A stretch of 64,000 nt of DNA from Saccharibacillus nicotianae (GTDB lineage Bacteria; Bacillota; Bacilli; Paenibacillales; Paenibacillaceae). The stretch's first letter is position 1. The number at the start of each line of letters is the position of its first letter. The position numbers and the translations under genes are program-made. Positions 1-8,254 of the stretch are shown in pieces. The stretch lies in NCBI RefSeq assembly GCF_042681745.1, contig NZ_JBHUGF010000010.1:1612001-1676000 (forward strand), in the 5' to 3' direction. Below the pieces are notes generated by a model that ran no database searches, was not told the DNA's origin, and saw only the letters and a program-made list of their open reading frames with translations.

Positions 1-373
1 CTTTTTTACCAGGGCCGCCGAAAATAATATTAACATCAGGATCAATCAGCCGAATCGTCTGCACTTCACCGATCGATGCTGTTTCAAAACCGTCTACAAT
101 TGGTGCTAAGGCTGTAATGATACGTGGATCAGGATTTGCTTTGACTGCATAAAATAAATGAGTCCTTGCTGGCATATCTTCTACTTTACTCTGTGTACGT
201 TGACGTAATGTATCCAGATCATAAATAAAAGCACATACAGGTTTTCGCGAGATCACATGCGGAGCGCGATTCACTTTTTCAGCTTCGATTATCTGATGAA
301 CTTGATCTATAATAGGAGTCGATATTTGCTTTTTAGTTGGAAAAAGTGATGGGATAGCATTGGGATTCAACAT
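1..373 (-). CDS. PLP-dependent decarboxylase, SbnH/AcsE-like (3' part missing)
   Basis: N-terminal 124 codons of a fold-type III PLP decarboxylase (diaminopimelate/ornithine decarboxylase superfamily). The stretch FYAVKAN, holding the likely PLP-binding lysine, and the later FGGPGKK glycine-rich segment are visible before the window edge cuts the gene. The ATG at 373 follows GAAGGAGGG at about 5 nt, a strong ribosome binding site. It is the last visible gene of the siderophore operon. In staphyloferrin B and achromobactin pathways the homologues SbnH and AcsE decarboxylate a citryl-amino acid intermediate, which is the most likely role here. The substrate cannot be read from this fragment. 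Primary-metabolism LysA is less likely given the neighbours. Confidence 0.8.
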   Translation of the reverse strand, partial: MLNPNAIPSLFPTKKQISTPIIDQVHQIIEAEKVNRAPHVISRKPVCAFIYDLDTLRQRTQSKVEDMPARTHLFYAVKANPDPRIITALAPIVDGFETASIGEVQTIRLIDPDVNIIFGGPGKK

Positions 374-398
374 GAGCCCTCCTTCGTTTACTAGATAT

Positions 399-470
399 TA
401 GACATAGACATAGACATAGACATAGACATAGACATAGACATAGACATAGACATAGACATAGACATAGACA
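399..470. repeat. Perfect (TAGACA)12 hexanucleotide microsatellite
   Basis: Twelve uninterrupted copies of TAGACA (TGTCTA on the operon's coding strand) fill 72 of the 124 nt between the citrate synthase stop and the decarboxylase start. The ribosome binding site of the downstream gene lies outside the repeat, between it and the ATG. Copy-number change by slippage would alter spacer length and mRNA structure without touching a reading frame. Confidence 0.97.
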
Positions 471-497
471 GGAAAAGTTTACTTATTTATGAGATTG

Positions 498-1277
498 TTA
501 TTTATCTCTAGTCGTAGCAGAGAATTGAGTGAGCTTGCTCTGTAATGCTCGAAAAGCAATCCCACGTTCATCTCCTAAAACAAAAGCATGCACACCTTTA
601 TTCTGCCAGTGCTCATACTGGTCTTTTTGACGAGGAATAGCGCAATATGGAATCTGTCTGGAAGTCGCGACTTGCTGAACATGATCCAATGCTTGACGAA
701 CACTGGTGTGTTCTGTCTGCCAGGGTACACCATACGATTGGGATAGATCAGCCGCTCCTTCAAGAATCATATCGATTCCTTCTACACTCAAAATGTCATC
801 AATCTGCTTCACTCCTTGAACTGTCTCAATCATCGGTATAATCATAATTTCTTGATTGGCACGTTCCATATAGTCCACTAGATTGTCTCTACCAAAAATG
901 CCCGGTCGTCCACTATTCATACTGCGCTGTCCGATAGGAAAATATTTCGCCGCTTGAATTACAGCTTCAATCTGCTGTTTATGTTCCACTTGCGGAATCA
1001 CAATTCCCATTGCTCCGCTATCTAATACACGCAGAATGTCTTTGGCATTAATATCTGCAATACGTACCAGAGGGGTGATACCTGACTGTTCTGCAGCTCG
1101 AATCATATGCTCCACCGTTTCAGGATTAATCATGACATGCTCCAGATCGATAATCACAAAGTCAAAACCGGCATAAGCAATCACTTCTATCATGATCGGT
1201 GCAGGAACAGAAGCGATTAATCCAAATACAGTCTGCTTTTGCGCTAATTGTTGACGTAACCGATTGGTAGTTAACAT
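498..1277 (-). CDS. Siderophore-dedicated citrate synthase, SbnG/AcsB-like (HpcH/HpaI aldolase fold)
   Basis: A 259-residue protein of the HpcH/HpaI aldolase superfamily, about the length I recall for staphylococcal SbnG. Family hallmarks are visible: FDFVIIDLEH near residue 40, the GAMGIVIPQVE barrel strand, and the MIPMIETVQGV segment. SbnG makes citrate from oxaloacetate and acetyl-CoA so that siderophore synthesis does not depend on the TCA cycle, and AcsB of the achromobactin cluster is homologous. The ATG overlaps the end of the upstream IucA/IucC gene by 7 nt and has no clear Shine-Dalgarno sequence, so translational coupling is likely. The assignment rests on length, family and position between NIS synthetase and decarboxylase genes. 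A generic HpcH/HpaI aldolase is the alternative. Confidence 0.85.
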   Translation of the reverse strand: MLTTNRLRQQLAQKQTVFGLIASVPAPIMIEVIAYAGFDFVIIDLEHVMINPETVEHMIRAAEQSGITPLVRIADINAKDILRVLDSGAMGIVIPQVEHKQQIEAVIQAAKYFPIGQRSMNSGRPGIFGRDNLVDYMERANQEIMIIPMIETVQGVKQIDDILSVEGIDMILEGAADLSQSYGVPWQTEHTSVRQALDHVQQVATSRQIPYCAIPRQKDQYEHWQNKGVHAFVLGDERGIAFRALQSKLTQFSATTRDK

Positions 1278-3160
1278 GTTGAATAGCGGTAAGCATATAA
1301 CGGATTGAGACCATTTTTGAAACGAAGCTCGCCATCTCCAAATAATCTACGTTTCGTTAACTCTTCAATCAGTACGGTCTCAGCGAACAAATCAAAACAA
1401 TCAAATCGCGTTTGATGTTGTGGGTGATTACGCTGATAATCGTGAATAATATCAGCTGTCATTTTCCAGAATGATTCTTCTGGTAATTGGTAATGCTGTT
1501 CCAAAAACATACACATTTCTGTTGCCGCAATAAAAAAGAAAGCATCATAAGAGAAATCACGTACATCTTCAGGACGATCTGTTTTGATAAATGAATTACG
1601 GTTAATCTTCGCATGACTCTCCGGTTCTGGTGTCAGATCAGGGCATAATTCAGGCTCGGTCAGATGAGCCATAGAAAAGCGCACACCATCATGAAAATCT
1701 TTGAGTGCAATCCGTACAGGCAATCCTTGTCGATGAATTAAAATAATATTTTGCCCGTGTGATTCCATCCCTATGCCATGTGCATATAACATATGAATAA
1801 TCGGAGTGACTGTTGCTTGTAGCATGGCGTACGTCCATTGTTCTATACCATATTGCTGTATCCAGAGATCAATCAAAGGAACTCCATTCGATTGCACATA
1901 ACATAATCCGTTAAAAGGAACCCCATCTTCGCCTTCTTTCAAATACGTATGCAGACTTTCACGCCAGATCGTTCCCAAAGAACCATACGTCTGTGCTTGT
2001 CGATATTCTGGCAATTTCTCATAATTAAAAGTGATTCCTGCTCGTTCACGTAATACTACAAATCCAAGTTGCCGTGCTGTTTCATTTTGTTGAATCAACT
2101 GGGTTAACCAATCGGTGATAAGCGAACCATTAAGCACTGTATGCCCTGCCAAAATACGTGCTGTTGATGTGTTAGTAATACTCAGTGCCATTTTGAGATA
2201 AGGGGCTTCCGGTCTAGTCTGATTGCCAAGTGTGCGAATAGATTGCTGTGCATAATAAGCATCATGCCCTTGTCCAAGCGGAACTATCTGTTGACTGGCT
2301 AGTTCGCGGTAAAAAGCAGATACAATTTTGTTTTTCCACTGCCAGGGATGAACCGGAATTACATCATAATCATTGATATTCAACTGTTGCTGCTGTAATG
2401 TCTGTTCAAACTGTTCCCATTGCTCTTGTCCTAATGATTCTTGTATAAAGGCGTTGTAGTCATTCACGCTCGTTGAAAAAGCCACCCGACTGTATTCTTT
2501 GGATACTGCTAACCAGATCGGATATAGCGATTGTTGAAATTCAGGGCCGTAGTGAGCATTATCTTCTAACGTAAACCCGATTCGAGACTTGTAACATGGA
2601 TGGTACGGATGACCGTCTTTGATCTGACCTTCTAATGAGTCATAATGACGTTGTTCTGAAAAGAATAGATTTTCTTGTGTGTCTGCTTGAGATTGCAAGT
2701 CTTTGAGTAACGTTTGCTCTAGTTCATTGCGGAATTGTTGTAGACGTTCTCCTTGTTGTACTTGTTGCAACACTTCGTTCAAAAATTCATGCAAACGTGC
2801 TGTCTGTTGTTGACCATCTGCGGATATACGAGTAACAGGAATCTGCTCTAATCTCACTCTGCCAAAACTAATCATTCGCTTACCTGCACATGTATATTGC
2901 ACCACTTGCTGATCTGTAGTCTGACCGGCTATCGTGAACTGATGTGGAGACTGTGAATTGGCAACTGTATGATGAGCTGATTCGGCCTGCGTATACGGAA
3001 GAATTTCTTCATAAATCATTGCTTGCATAAGTTGACGAATAATTCGTTGCTCTACTGCTTGAAAATGTTCTGAATGTAACGCTTGAATCATATAAAAAGG
3101 ATCATTAGGTTGTGTTGAAAATAAAGCAGAATCCATCGGACGTTGTTGTGTAAAAGACAT
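1271..3160 (-). CDS. NIS siderophore synthetase, IucA/IucC family (second in operon)
   Basis: A 629-residue NRPS-independent siderophore synthetase, which adenylates a citrate or similar carboxylate and couples it to an amine. The N-terminal half carries GHPYHPCYKSRIGF, followed by VIPVHPWQW, the LSITNTSTARIL strand, and the C-terminal GMESHGQN and ALKDFHDG motifs of the FhuF-like end. These are the ATP and carboxylate binding segments of the family. It starts at ATG with AGAGGTG upstream. Its place directly before the SbnG-like gene matches SbnF in staphyloferrin B clusters, but gene order alone cannot fix whether it is type A, B or C. Expected partner substrates are citrate or citryl intermediates with an amine such as diaminobutyrate. 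Confidence 0.9.
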   Translation of the reverse strand: MSFTQQRPMDSALFSTQPNDPFYMIQALHSEHFQAVEQRIIRQLMQAMIYEEILPYTQAESAHHTVANSQSPHQFTIAGQTTDQQVVQYTCAGKRMISFGRVRLEQIPVTRISADGQQQTARLHEFLNEVLQQVQQGERLQQFRNELEQTLLKDLQSQADTQENLFFSEQRHYDSLEGQIKDGHPYHPCYKSRIGFTLEDNAHYGPEFQQSLYPIWLAVSKEYSRVAFSTSVNDYNAFIQESLGQEQWEQFEQTLQQQQLNINDYDVIPVHPWQWKNKIVSAFYRELASQQIVPLGQGHDAYYAQQSIRTLGNQTRPEAPYLKMALSITNTSTARILAGHTVLNGSLITDWLTQLIQQNETARQLGFVVLRERAGITFNYEKLPEYRQAQTYGSLGTIWRESLHTYLKEGEDGVPFNGLCYVQSNGVPLIDLWIQQYGIEQWTYAMLQATVTPIIHMLYAHGIGMESHGQNIILIHRQGLPVRIALKDFHDGVRFSMAHLTEPELCPDLTPEPESHAKINRNSFIKTDRPEDVRDFSYDAFFFIAATEMCMFLEQHYQLPEESFWKMTADIIHDYQRNHPQHQTRFDCFDLFAETVLIEELTKRRLFGDGELRFKNGLNPLYAYRYSTC

Positions 3161-3267
3161 AATTTCACCTCTAATAAAAGTAGTAGTGTATCTATCAGAT
3201 TGCAGTCATACAAAAATTAATAATCATACGAATAAGCGACAACTAGCATTACGATATCGATTGATGA

Positions 3268-5241
3268 TCAATTTGCTAGATATAAAGGGTTAGGAATATC
3301 GAGAAAATCAGGCTGATCTCCTTTGGCTTGAAAACAACTGATAAAATTCGCTTTAGCTGGCAACGTTTCTACGTGTAGTAAAGATTCAATTTGACGATAA
3401 AGGCGTTCATTTGGTATCGATTTTGCTTGTGCTCTCCATCGAATCAATTGCTGTTGTACGATATTCCAATAATGCTGTTCACTACACTGCTCATACTGAG
3501 CAATTGTATGAATAAGTGATCCTAAATGATTTACTACAAAATAATATTGTGTTCTAAGCCATGCTGTATCATGATCGTACAGCACATGACTATCTGCTTC
3601 GATCAAAGGTTGTATCCATTCTTCTACGGCTGAGCAGGTGCGATCAATACTTACTCCTTCTAAATCACGTACATAGTAACAAGCAGGAAGTCCATCTTTT
3701 AATGAAATCAATGAATTTTGTAGATGAGCTTCAAAACTTATTCCGTAATCCGAAAAAACACGTAATAACGATAATAATGTAATCTCTGTATAGCGGGATA
3801 ACCACACTGATAAATCAGGCATAGTATCGACTGTACTTTGACGAATAACCGATATTAATTTGGGTTCGTCAGTATAAGGTGCTTTTTCTAATAGCGAAGC
3901 AACCACATACGTATATTCAGGATCGATATGTTGCGGACGATAAATCACTGTCATAGCAGCAGTCCATTGTTCTTGTTCTGCTTTGGTCATCTGAATATCG
4001 TTCTTAGCCTGATTATCAATCGCTGACTTGTTAGAATCCGGTCTATGATTGAAAGCTCGATTCGTATTCAATGATGTGAGTAGCGATTGTAATCGTACGG
4101 AACAATAACCTGTTTCAGTCAACACTTTGAAATGATTCGATTCTATCGCTGTGCGTTGATAATCTATAATTCGTGCAGCATCGATGGTGCGTTTGGCTTG
4201 TTCGGTTGTATTTTCGCGAATAAGATTAGTGATTCGGATATGCAAAGGCAATTTATATCCTCTGCTATCACGATGATTCCAGACTGTTCTGACCGAAGAA
4301 GTCGGATATACTTCATCACCTAATGATCCCAGTAATATAATCTGCTGATTATCTATCGCTTGTTGTACGATAGATAAAGTCTGAATATAATGTACTTGCC
4401 AAGGATGCATAGGTAATACATGATATTGATCCCACAGCGATCCTAATCGTTCTTTGGCTTGCTGACGTACTGCGGGTGAGATTGATTCTTGTCTAGCTTG
4501 CTCGTGTAACCAGTGTTCTTCGATATAAGAAGATTGTACAGCTAGATAATACAACTGAAAGCTAGCTCCCATTTCTGGACTGTATAATGCCAATTCAGCT
4601 AACGAGAATCCTTCAGAACTTTTGGGAAAAGGATGAAATGGATGCCCTGCAATCAGTGATTGTTCTGAATACCTATAATCTTGCTGATCTACAGGATGCT
4701 TAGATTCATGATGTTGATAATAATGTTCCATTTTGGTAAGACTGTTCTGGATTCTGCTTCGCATCCGTTGCTTTTGCATATCACGTTGCTCGGTCTCTGT
4801 ATAATGACTTAATTCTTCTATTACATACTCAATCAATTGAAAAGGCGTTATCGATTCTGCTTCTTGTTGCTTAGCGATCATGACAAATGAATCGATATAA
4901 TGATGCTGTCCTATAACAGAATGATACGTAACCCCTGTCTGTATCAAGCGCTCTGTAAAAGGAAGCTGAATCAATATCGGTTCATACGACTGCTCGCTTT
5001 CTAGCTTTTCTTTAGTTATCATTTGCTGTTGTACAAGCGGCAACGTCTCAAGTACAGTGATAAGCTTGGGATCAAATTGCTTTGTTTCTCGCAAATAGCT
5101 ATTGAGTAAAGATTGTATAGTGGATGCTAATGCAAGTGGATGATTAACATGTAGACAATCATTATATTGATTATCTTGATTGCTAATATACGTTGTTTGC
5201 TGTATTTTATTCCTACTATGACGGGTATCTACAGAAGACAC
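3268..5241 (-). CDS. NIS siderophore synthetase, IucA/IucC family (first in operon)
   Basis: Second NRPS-independent siderophore synthetase, 657 residues from the chosen start. Motifs include GHPFHPFPKSSEGF, VLPMHPWQ, the IRITNLIR strand, and FEAHLQN with YVRDLEG near the C-terminus. A GTG at 5250 touches the AAAGGAG sequence and cannot be used. The GTG at 5241 has an 8-nt spacing from AAAGGAG and is the better start, one base after the MFS stop codon. An ATG between them is out of frame and stops at once. By position it matches SbnE, a type A enzyme that desymmetrises citrate, but the type is inference only. A third synthetase, present in sbn and acs clusters, is not in this window and may lie to the left. 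Confidence 0.9.
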   Translation of the reverse strand: MSSVDTRHSRNKIQQTTYISNQDNQYNDCLHVNHPLALASTIQSLLNSYLRETKQFDPKLITVLETLPLVQQQMITKEKLESEQSYEPILIQLPFTERLIQTGVTYHSVIGQHHYIDSFVMIAKQQEAESITPFQLIEYVIEELSHYTETEQRDMQKQRMRSRIQNSLTKMEHYYQHHESKHPVDQQDYRYSEQSLIAGHPFHPFPKSSEGFSLAELALYSPEMGASFQLYYLAVQSSYIEEHWLHEQARQESISPAVRQQAKERLGSLWDQYHVLPMHPWQVHYIQTLSIVQQAIDNQQIILLGSLGDEVYPTSSVRTVWNHRDSRGYKLPLHIRITNLIRENTTEQAKRTIDAARIIDYQRTAIESNHFKVLTETGYCSVRLQSLLTSLNTNRAFNHRPDSNKSAIDNQAKNDIQMTKAEQEQWTAAMTVIYRPQHIDPEYTYVVASLLEKAPYTDEPKLISVIRQSTVDTMPDLSVWLSRYTEITLLSLLRVFSDYGISFEAHLQNSLISLKDGLPACYYVRDLEGVSIDRTCSAVEEWIQPLIEADSHVLYDHDTAWLRTQYYFVVNHLGSLIHTIAQYEQCSEQHYWNIVQQQLIRWRAQAKSIPNERLYRQIESLLHVETLPAKANFISCFQAKGDQPDFLDIPNPLYLAN

Positions 5242-5242
5242 A

Positions 5243-6685
5243 TTATGCACTCCTTTTGTTATGATAAATAGACTTATTCGGTTCTGCTGTCTGGCGCATA
5301 AAAAAAGCAGCCGGAATCGTTATTAAGATAACGATACTTAATACCCAAAATCCTTCATTAATCGTTTGCAATGTACTGATAGCATCGGAATGACCATATC
5401 CGATAAGTTGAGTACGTCGCACTTCGTAATAGACCGAAATAATAACGATACCAAGCGAAGAAGTCATCCGACGAATCACATTATTCATAGCGGAACCTTG
5501 AGACACTAACGGTTCAGGGATCGCATTTAGCCCTGCTGTCGTTACAGGCATATTCGATAGCCCTAATCCCACTCCGCGCAACATCATAAGTACAAAAATA
5601 ACCCAGAGTGGCGAATCCAATTGCAACATCCCAAGCATCGCTGTAGTGATACAAGTCACCGATAAACCTACAAGCACTATCATTTTAGGCCCTTTGCGAT
5701 CCAGATGTTTACCTGCAATACGAACAAAAATCCCTGTAAAAATCGCAGACGGTAAAAATACTAAGCCTGTCATCATAGCGCTATATCCGTATACATTTTG
5801 CACCAGTAAAGGAACCATAAAAATCGTGGCAAACATCGCTATAGCCTGTACACTCACTACGACTACACTCAGCGCATACGTAGGAATATTGAAAATACGT
5901 AAATACAGCAATGGTTGCTCTTTGGTTAATTGCAAACGTACAAACATGATAAGCAATACTATACCTACACCCATCAGAACAAGATTAGACCAGACCATCA
6001 CGTCTGCTATATGCTTTATTTGACCGAGTGTGAGCAAAATAATACCGACTCCCAGTGTCACTGTAACAAATCCGCTTGTATCAAAAGTACGCTTACGATC
6101 AGGTACAGATTGCGGCAAATATTTCAGCCCGATTATCAGTCCTACTAATCCAATCGGTATATTCATCCAAAATAAAGACTGCCAGCTTCCCCACTCAATC
6201 ATCAATCCGCCTACTGTCGGGCCAATAGCAGGTGCAACCATAATCGCTATTCCCCAGATCCCTGTTACACGACCACGTTCATTTTTGGGAAAAGCATCAA
6301 ATATAATTGCCAGGGAAAGAGGAATCATCAGCCCGCCTGCAATACCTTGAAGACCTCGAAAACAAATCACAGATACCAGATTCCATGATAGCGAGCCAAG
6401 TATCGATCCGAGAATAAAAAGAAACAGTCCGAGCAGATAGATACGCTTTTTGCCAAAACGATCACCCAGATATCCTGTTAATGGCATCGTCATTCCCATA
6501 CCTAATAGAAAAATAGTAATAATCCAGCTTGTAGAACTAGCACTACTCTGAAAAACATTCATAAATTCAGGAACAGCCGGATTCAGCGAACTGTTGTTCA
6601 AAATGACTGTAAATGTTCCTAATAAAATACTACATAAGATCATCCATTCAGACGAAAACGTAAATCGAGAGCTGTAATGCTTCAT
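5243..6685 (-). CDS. MFS exporter, DHA2 (EmrB/QacA) type, probable siderophore efflux
   Basis: A 480-residue major facilitator transporter with many hydrophobic helices. The signature GYLGDRFGKKR follows helix 2, and FRGLQGIAGGLMIPL and GPTVGG mark the antiporter motif C region, as in EmrB/QacA drug exporters. The start codon overlaps the aminotransferase stop (TAATG), and the next synthetase begins one base after its stop, so it is inside one tightly coupled operon. In the sbn and acs clusters an MFS protein (SbnD, YhcA) exports the siderophore, and the same job is inferred here. The length fits the 14-helix DHA2 group better than a 12-helix exporter. Confidence 0.88.
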   Translation of the reverse strand: MKHYSSRFTFSSEWMILCSILLGTFTVILNNSSLNPAVPEFMNVFQSSASSTSWIITIFLLGMGMTMPLTGYLGDRFGKKRIYLLGLFLFILGSILGSLSWNLVSVICFRGLQGIAGGLMIPLSLAIIFDAFPKNERGRVTGIWGIAIMVAPAIGPTVGGLMIEWGSWQSLFWMNIPIGLVGLIIGLKYLPQSVPDRKRTFDTSGFVTVTLGVGIILLTLGQIKHIADVMVWSNLVLMGVGIVLLIMFVRLQLTKEQPLLYLRIFNIPTYALSVVVVSVQAIAMFATIFMVPLLVQNVYGYSAMMTGLVFLPSAIFTGIFVRIAGKHLDRKGPKMIVLVGLSVTCITTAMLGMLQLDSPLWVIFVLMMLRGVGLGLSNMPVTTAGLNAIPEPLVSQGSAMNNVIRRMTSSLGIVIISVYYEVRRTQLIGYGHSDAISTLQTINEGFWVLSIVILITIPAAFFMRQTAEPNKSIYHNKRSA

Positions 6686-8061
6686 TATAATGTCGAAGTC
6701 TGCAACGCTTGATAGGCTGTCATAACAGCTTCACCAAAAATACGAGTTACTTCTAACACTTGTTCTTGCGTAATAATTAGCGGTGGCAAAAAGCGCATCA
6801 CTGTAGAATGTCTACCACCTACTTCAAGAATCAATCCACGCTTCAAGCACTCTTGCTGAATCAGACTAGCTAATTGCGGATATGCAGGATAATGCCCTAG
6901 ATGATCCATTATTTTCTGATCATTTACAATCTCAACACCGATCATTAACCCACGACCACGAATATCACCGATACATCCTGTCTGCTGTTGAATATGTTGC
7001 AACTGCTCTACTAGCAATGCACCCATTTGAGTCACATGTTCAGGAATACGATGTTCACGAATATAGCGCAGTGTTGCAAGCCCTGCTGCCATTGCCATCT
7101 GATTTCCTCTAAATGTACCGATGTGCGCGCCCGGATTCCATTGATCTAACGCTTTGTTATAGATCACTACAGATAGCGGTAAGCTTCCTCCAATCGCTTT
7201 GGATAATACCAATACATCTGGAATAATCCCTGCATGTTCAAAAGCATATAACTTGCCTGTCCGACCTAGTCCTGTCTGTACTTCATCTATAATAAGCGGG
7301 ATATTGCGCTCTTGCGTAATCCGGCGCATTTCACGTATCCATTCGATAGGAGCAGGAATAGAACCACCTTCACCTTGTACCACTTCAAAAATCATCGCAC
7401 ATGGCGATACAATACCACTTTCAGGATCATCCAGCAGATTTTCGATATAACTGCTACTAATCTGATGTGTCTGCTCTCCCCCGACTCCGAATGGGCAACG
7501 ATACTCATAAGGATAAGGCATAAAGTGAACATCCGGGATGAGTCCCTGCACTTTTTCTTTTTGCCCTAATGTGCCGCTAAGACTCATTGCTGCATGGGTC
7601 GAACCATGATATCCCCCTTGAAAAGACAAAATGCTACGCTTACCAGTTGCTGTTTTGACTAACTTTATCGCGGCTTCAATTGCATCCCCACCGGTAGGCC
7701 CGCAAAATTGGATTTTAGCATTTTGTGCAAACGATGGTGGTAAACTTGCAAATACTTCTTCTACAAATTGTTCTTTAAGCGGTGTTGTTAAGTCCAATGT
7801 ATGCAGTGGATGCTTGCTAGTCAGCAATTGTTGCATCGCTTCAATCACTACAGGATGATTATGTCCAAGCGCTAATGTACCTGCTCCAGCCAGACAATCA
7901 TAATAGACTTTGCCATCCATATCTGTAATATGAATCCCTTCCGCTTCTTTGATCACAATCGGTAGACGGCGAGGATATGAACGAGCATTAGACTCTCTTT
8001 CGGATTGGCTTTGCAAATAACGTGTATTTTGAGATACGGCTGAATGGACAGTTTCTATCAT
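6685..8061 (-). CDS. L-2,4-diaminobutyrate:2-oxoglutarate aminotransferase (class III)
   Basis: A 458-residue class III PLP aminotransferase of the diaminobutyrate transaminase type (Dat, RhbA, AcsF, EctB relatives). Visible features are CLAGAGTLALGHNHP near the N-terminus, GPTGGDAIEAA, the SFQGGYHGST PLP-phosphate region, IIDEVQTGLGRTG and the LSKAIGGSLPLS segment with the Schiff-base lysine. It would make L-2,4-diaminobutyrate from aspartate semialdehyde and glutamate. The start at 8061 has AAAGGAG 8 nt upstream. A longer frame from 8097 would run through the Fur box and lacks a ribosome binding site. It replaces the SbnA/SbnB diaminopropionate module of staphyloferrin B, which points to an achromobactin-like product. 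It is the first gene of the operon. Confidence 0.9.
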   Translation of the reverse strand: MIETVHSAVSQNTRYLQSQSERESNARSYPRRLPIVIKEAEGIHITDMDGKVYYDCLAGAGTLALGHNHPVVIEAMQQLLTSKHPLHTLDLTTPLKEQFVEEVFASLPPSFAQNAKIQFCGPTGGDAIEAAIKLVKTATGKRSILSFQGGYHGSTHAAMSLSGTLGQKEKVQGLIPDVHFMPYPYEYRCPFGVGGEQTHQISSSYIENLLDDPESGIVSPCAMIFEVVQGEGGSIPAPIEWIREMRRITQERNIPLIIDEVQTGLGRTGKLYAFEHAGIIPDVLVLSKAIGGSLPLSVVIYNKALDQWNPGAHIGTFRGNQMAMAAGLATLRYIREHRIPEHVTQMGALLVEQLQHIQQQTGCIGDIRGRGLMIGVEIVNDQKIMDHLGHYPAYPQLASLIQQECLKRGLILEVGGRHSTVMRFLPPLIITQEQVLEVTRIFGEAVMTAYQALQTSTL

Positions 8062-8081
8062 TATAATCGCTCCTTTGATAT

Positions 8082-8096
8082 TGATAATCATTTTCA
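8082..8096 (-). promoter_or_regulatory. Fur box of the siderophore operon
   Basis: TGAAAATGATTATCA on the coding strand matches the 7-1-7 Fur consensus TGATAATNATTATCA at 14 of 15 positions. It lies 20 nt before the aminotransferase start and just downstream of a possible -10 box (TATACT, minus strand, 8112-8117), so Fur would sit over the transcription start region. Iron-dependent repression is inferred. Confidence 0.88.
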
Positions 8097-8202
8097 ATTA
8101 GACACTTCTCTAGTATATGGAATAAATTACTAGACTCCATAGACATTTACGTCCTGTATTTGTACAAATACTACATCTTCATTTTTAGGAATCGTTCCTA
8201 AC

Positions 8203-8244
8203 AAAAAAAAGACGACTCTATATAAGCGCATATAGAAATCGTCT
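8203..8244 (-). terminator. Rho-independent terminator of the GH31 gene
   Basis: Stem with arms GACGA/TCGTC and CTATAT/ATATAG around 8211-8243, followed on the minus strand by eight T residues. It lies right after the GH31 stop codon. Confidence 0.85.
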
Positions 8245-8254
8245 GTTTTTGGAA

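Noticed and set aside
399..470. CRISPR or iteron array
   Set aside because: Units are 6 bp, contiguous and without spacers, so it is a simple microsatellite.
5646..6350. Plus-strand open frames inside the MFS gene
   Set aside because: They are antisense shadows of a hydrophobic coding region, with no ribosome binding sites or family features.
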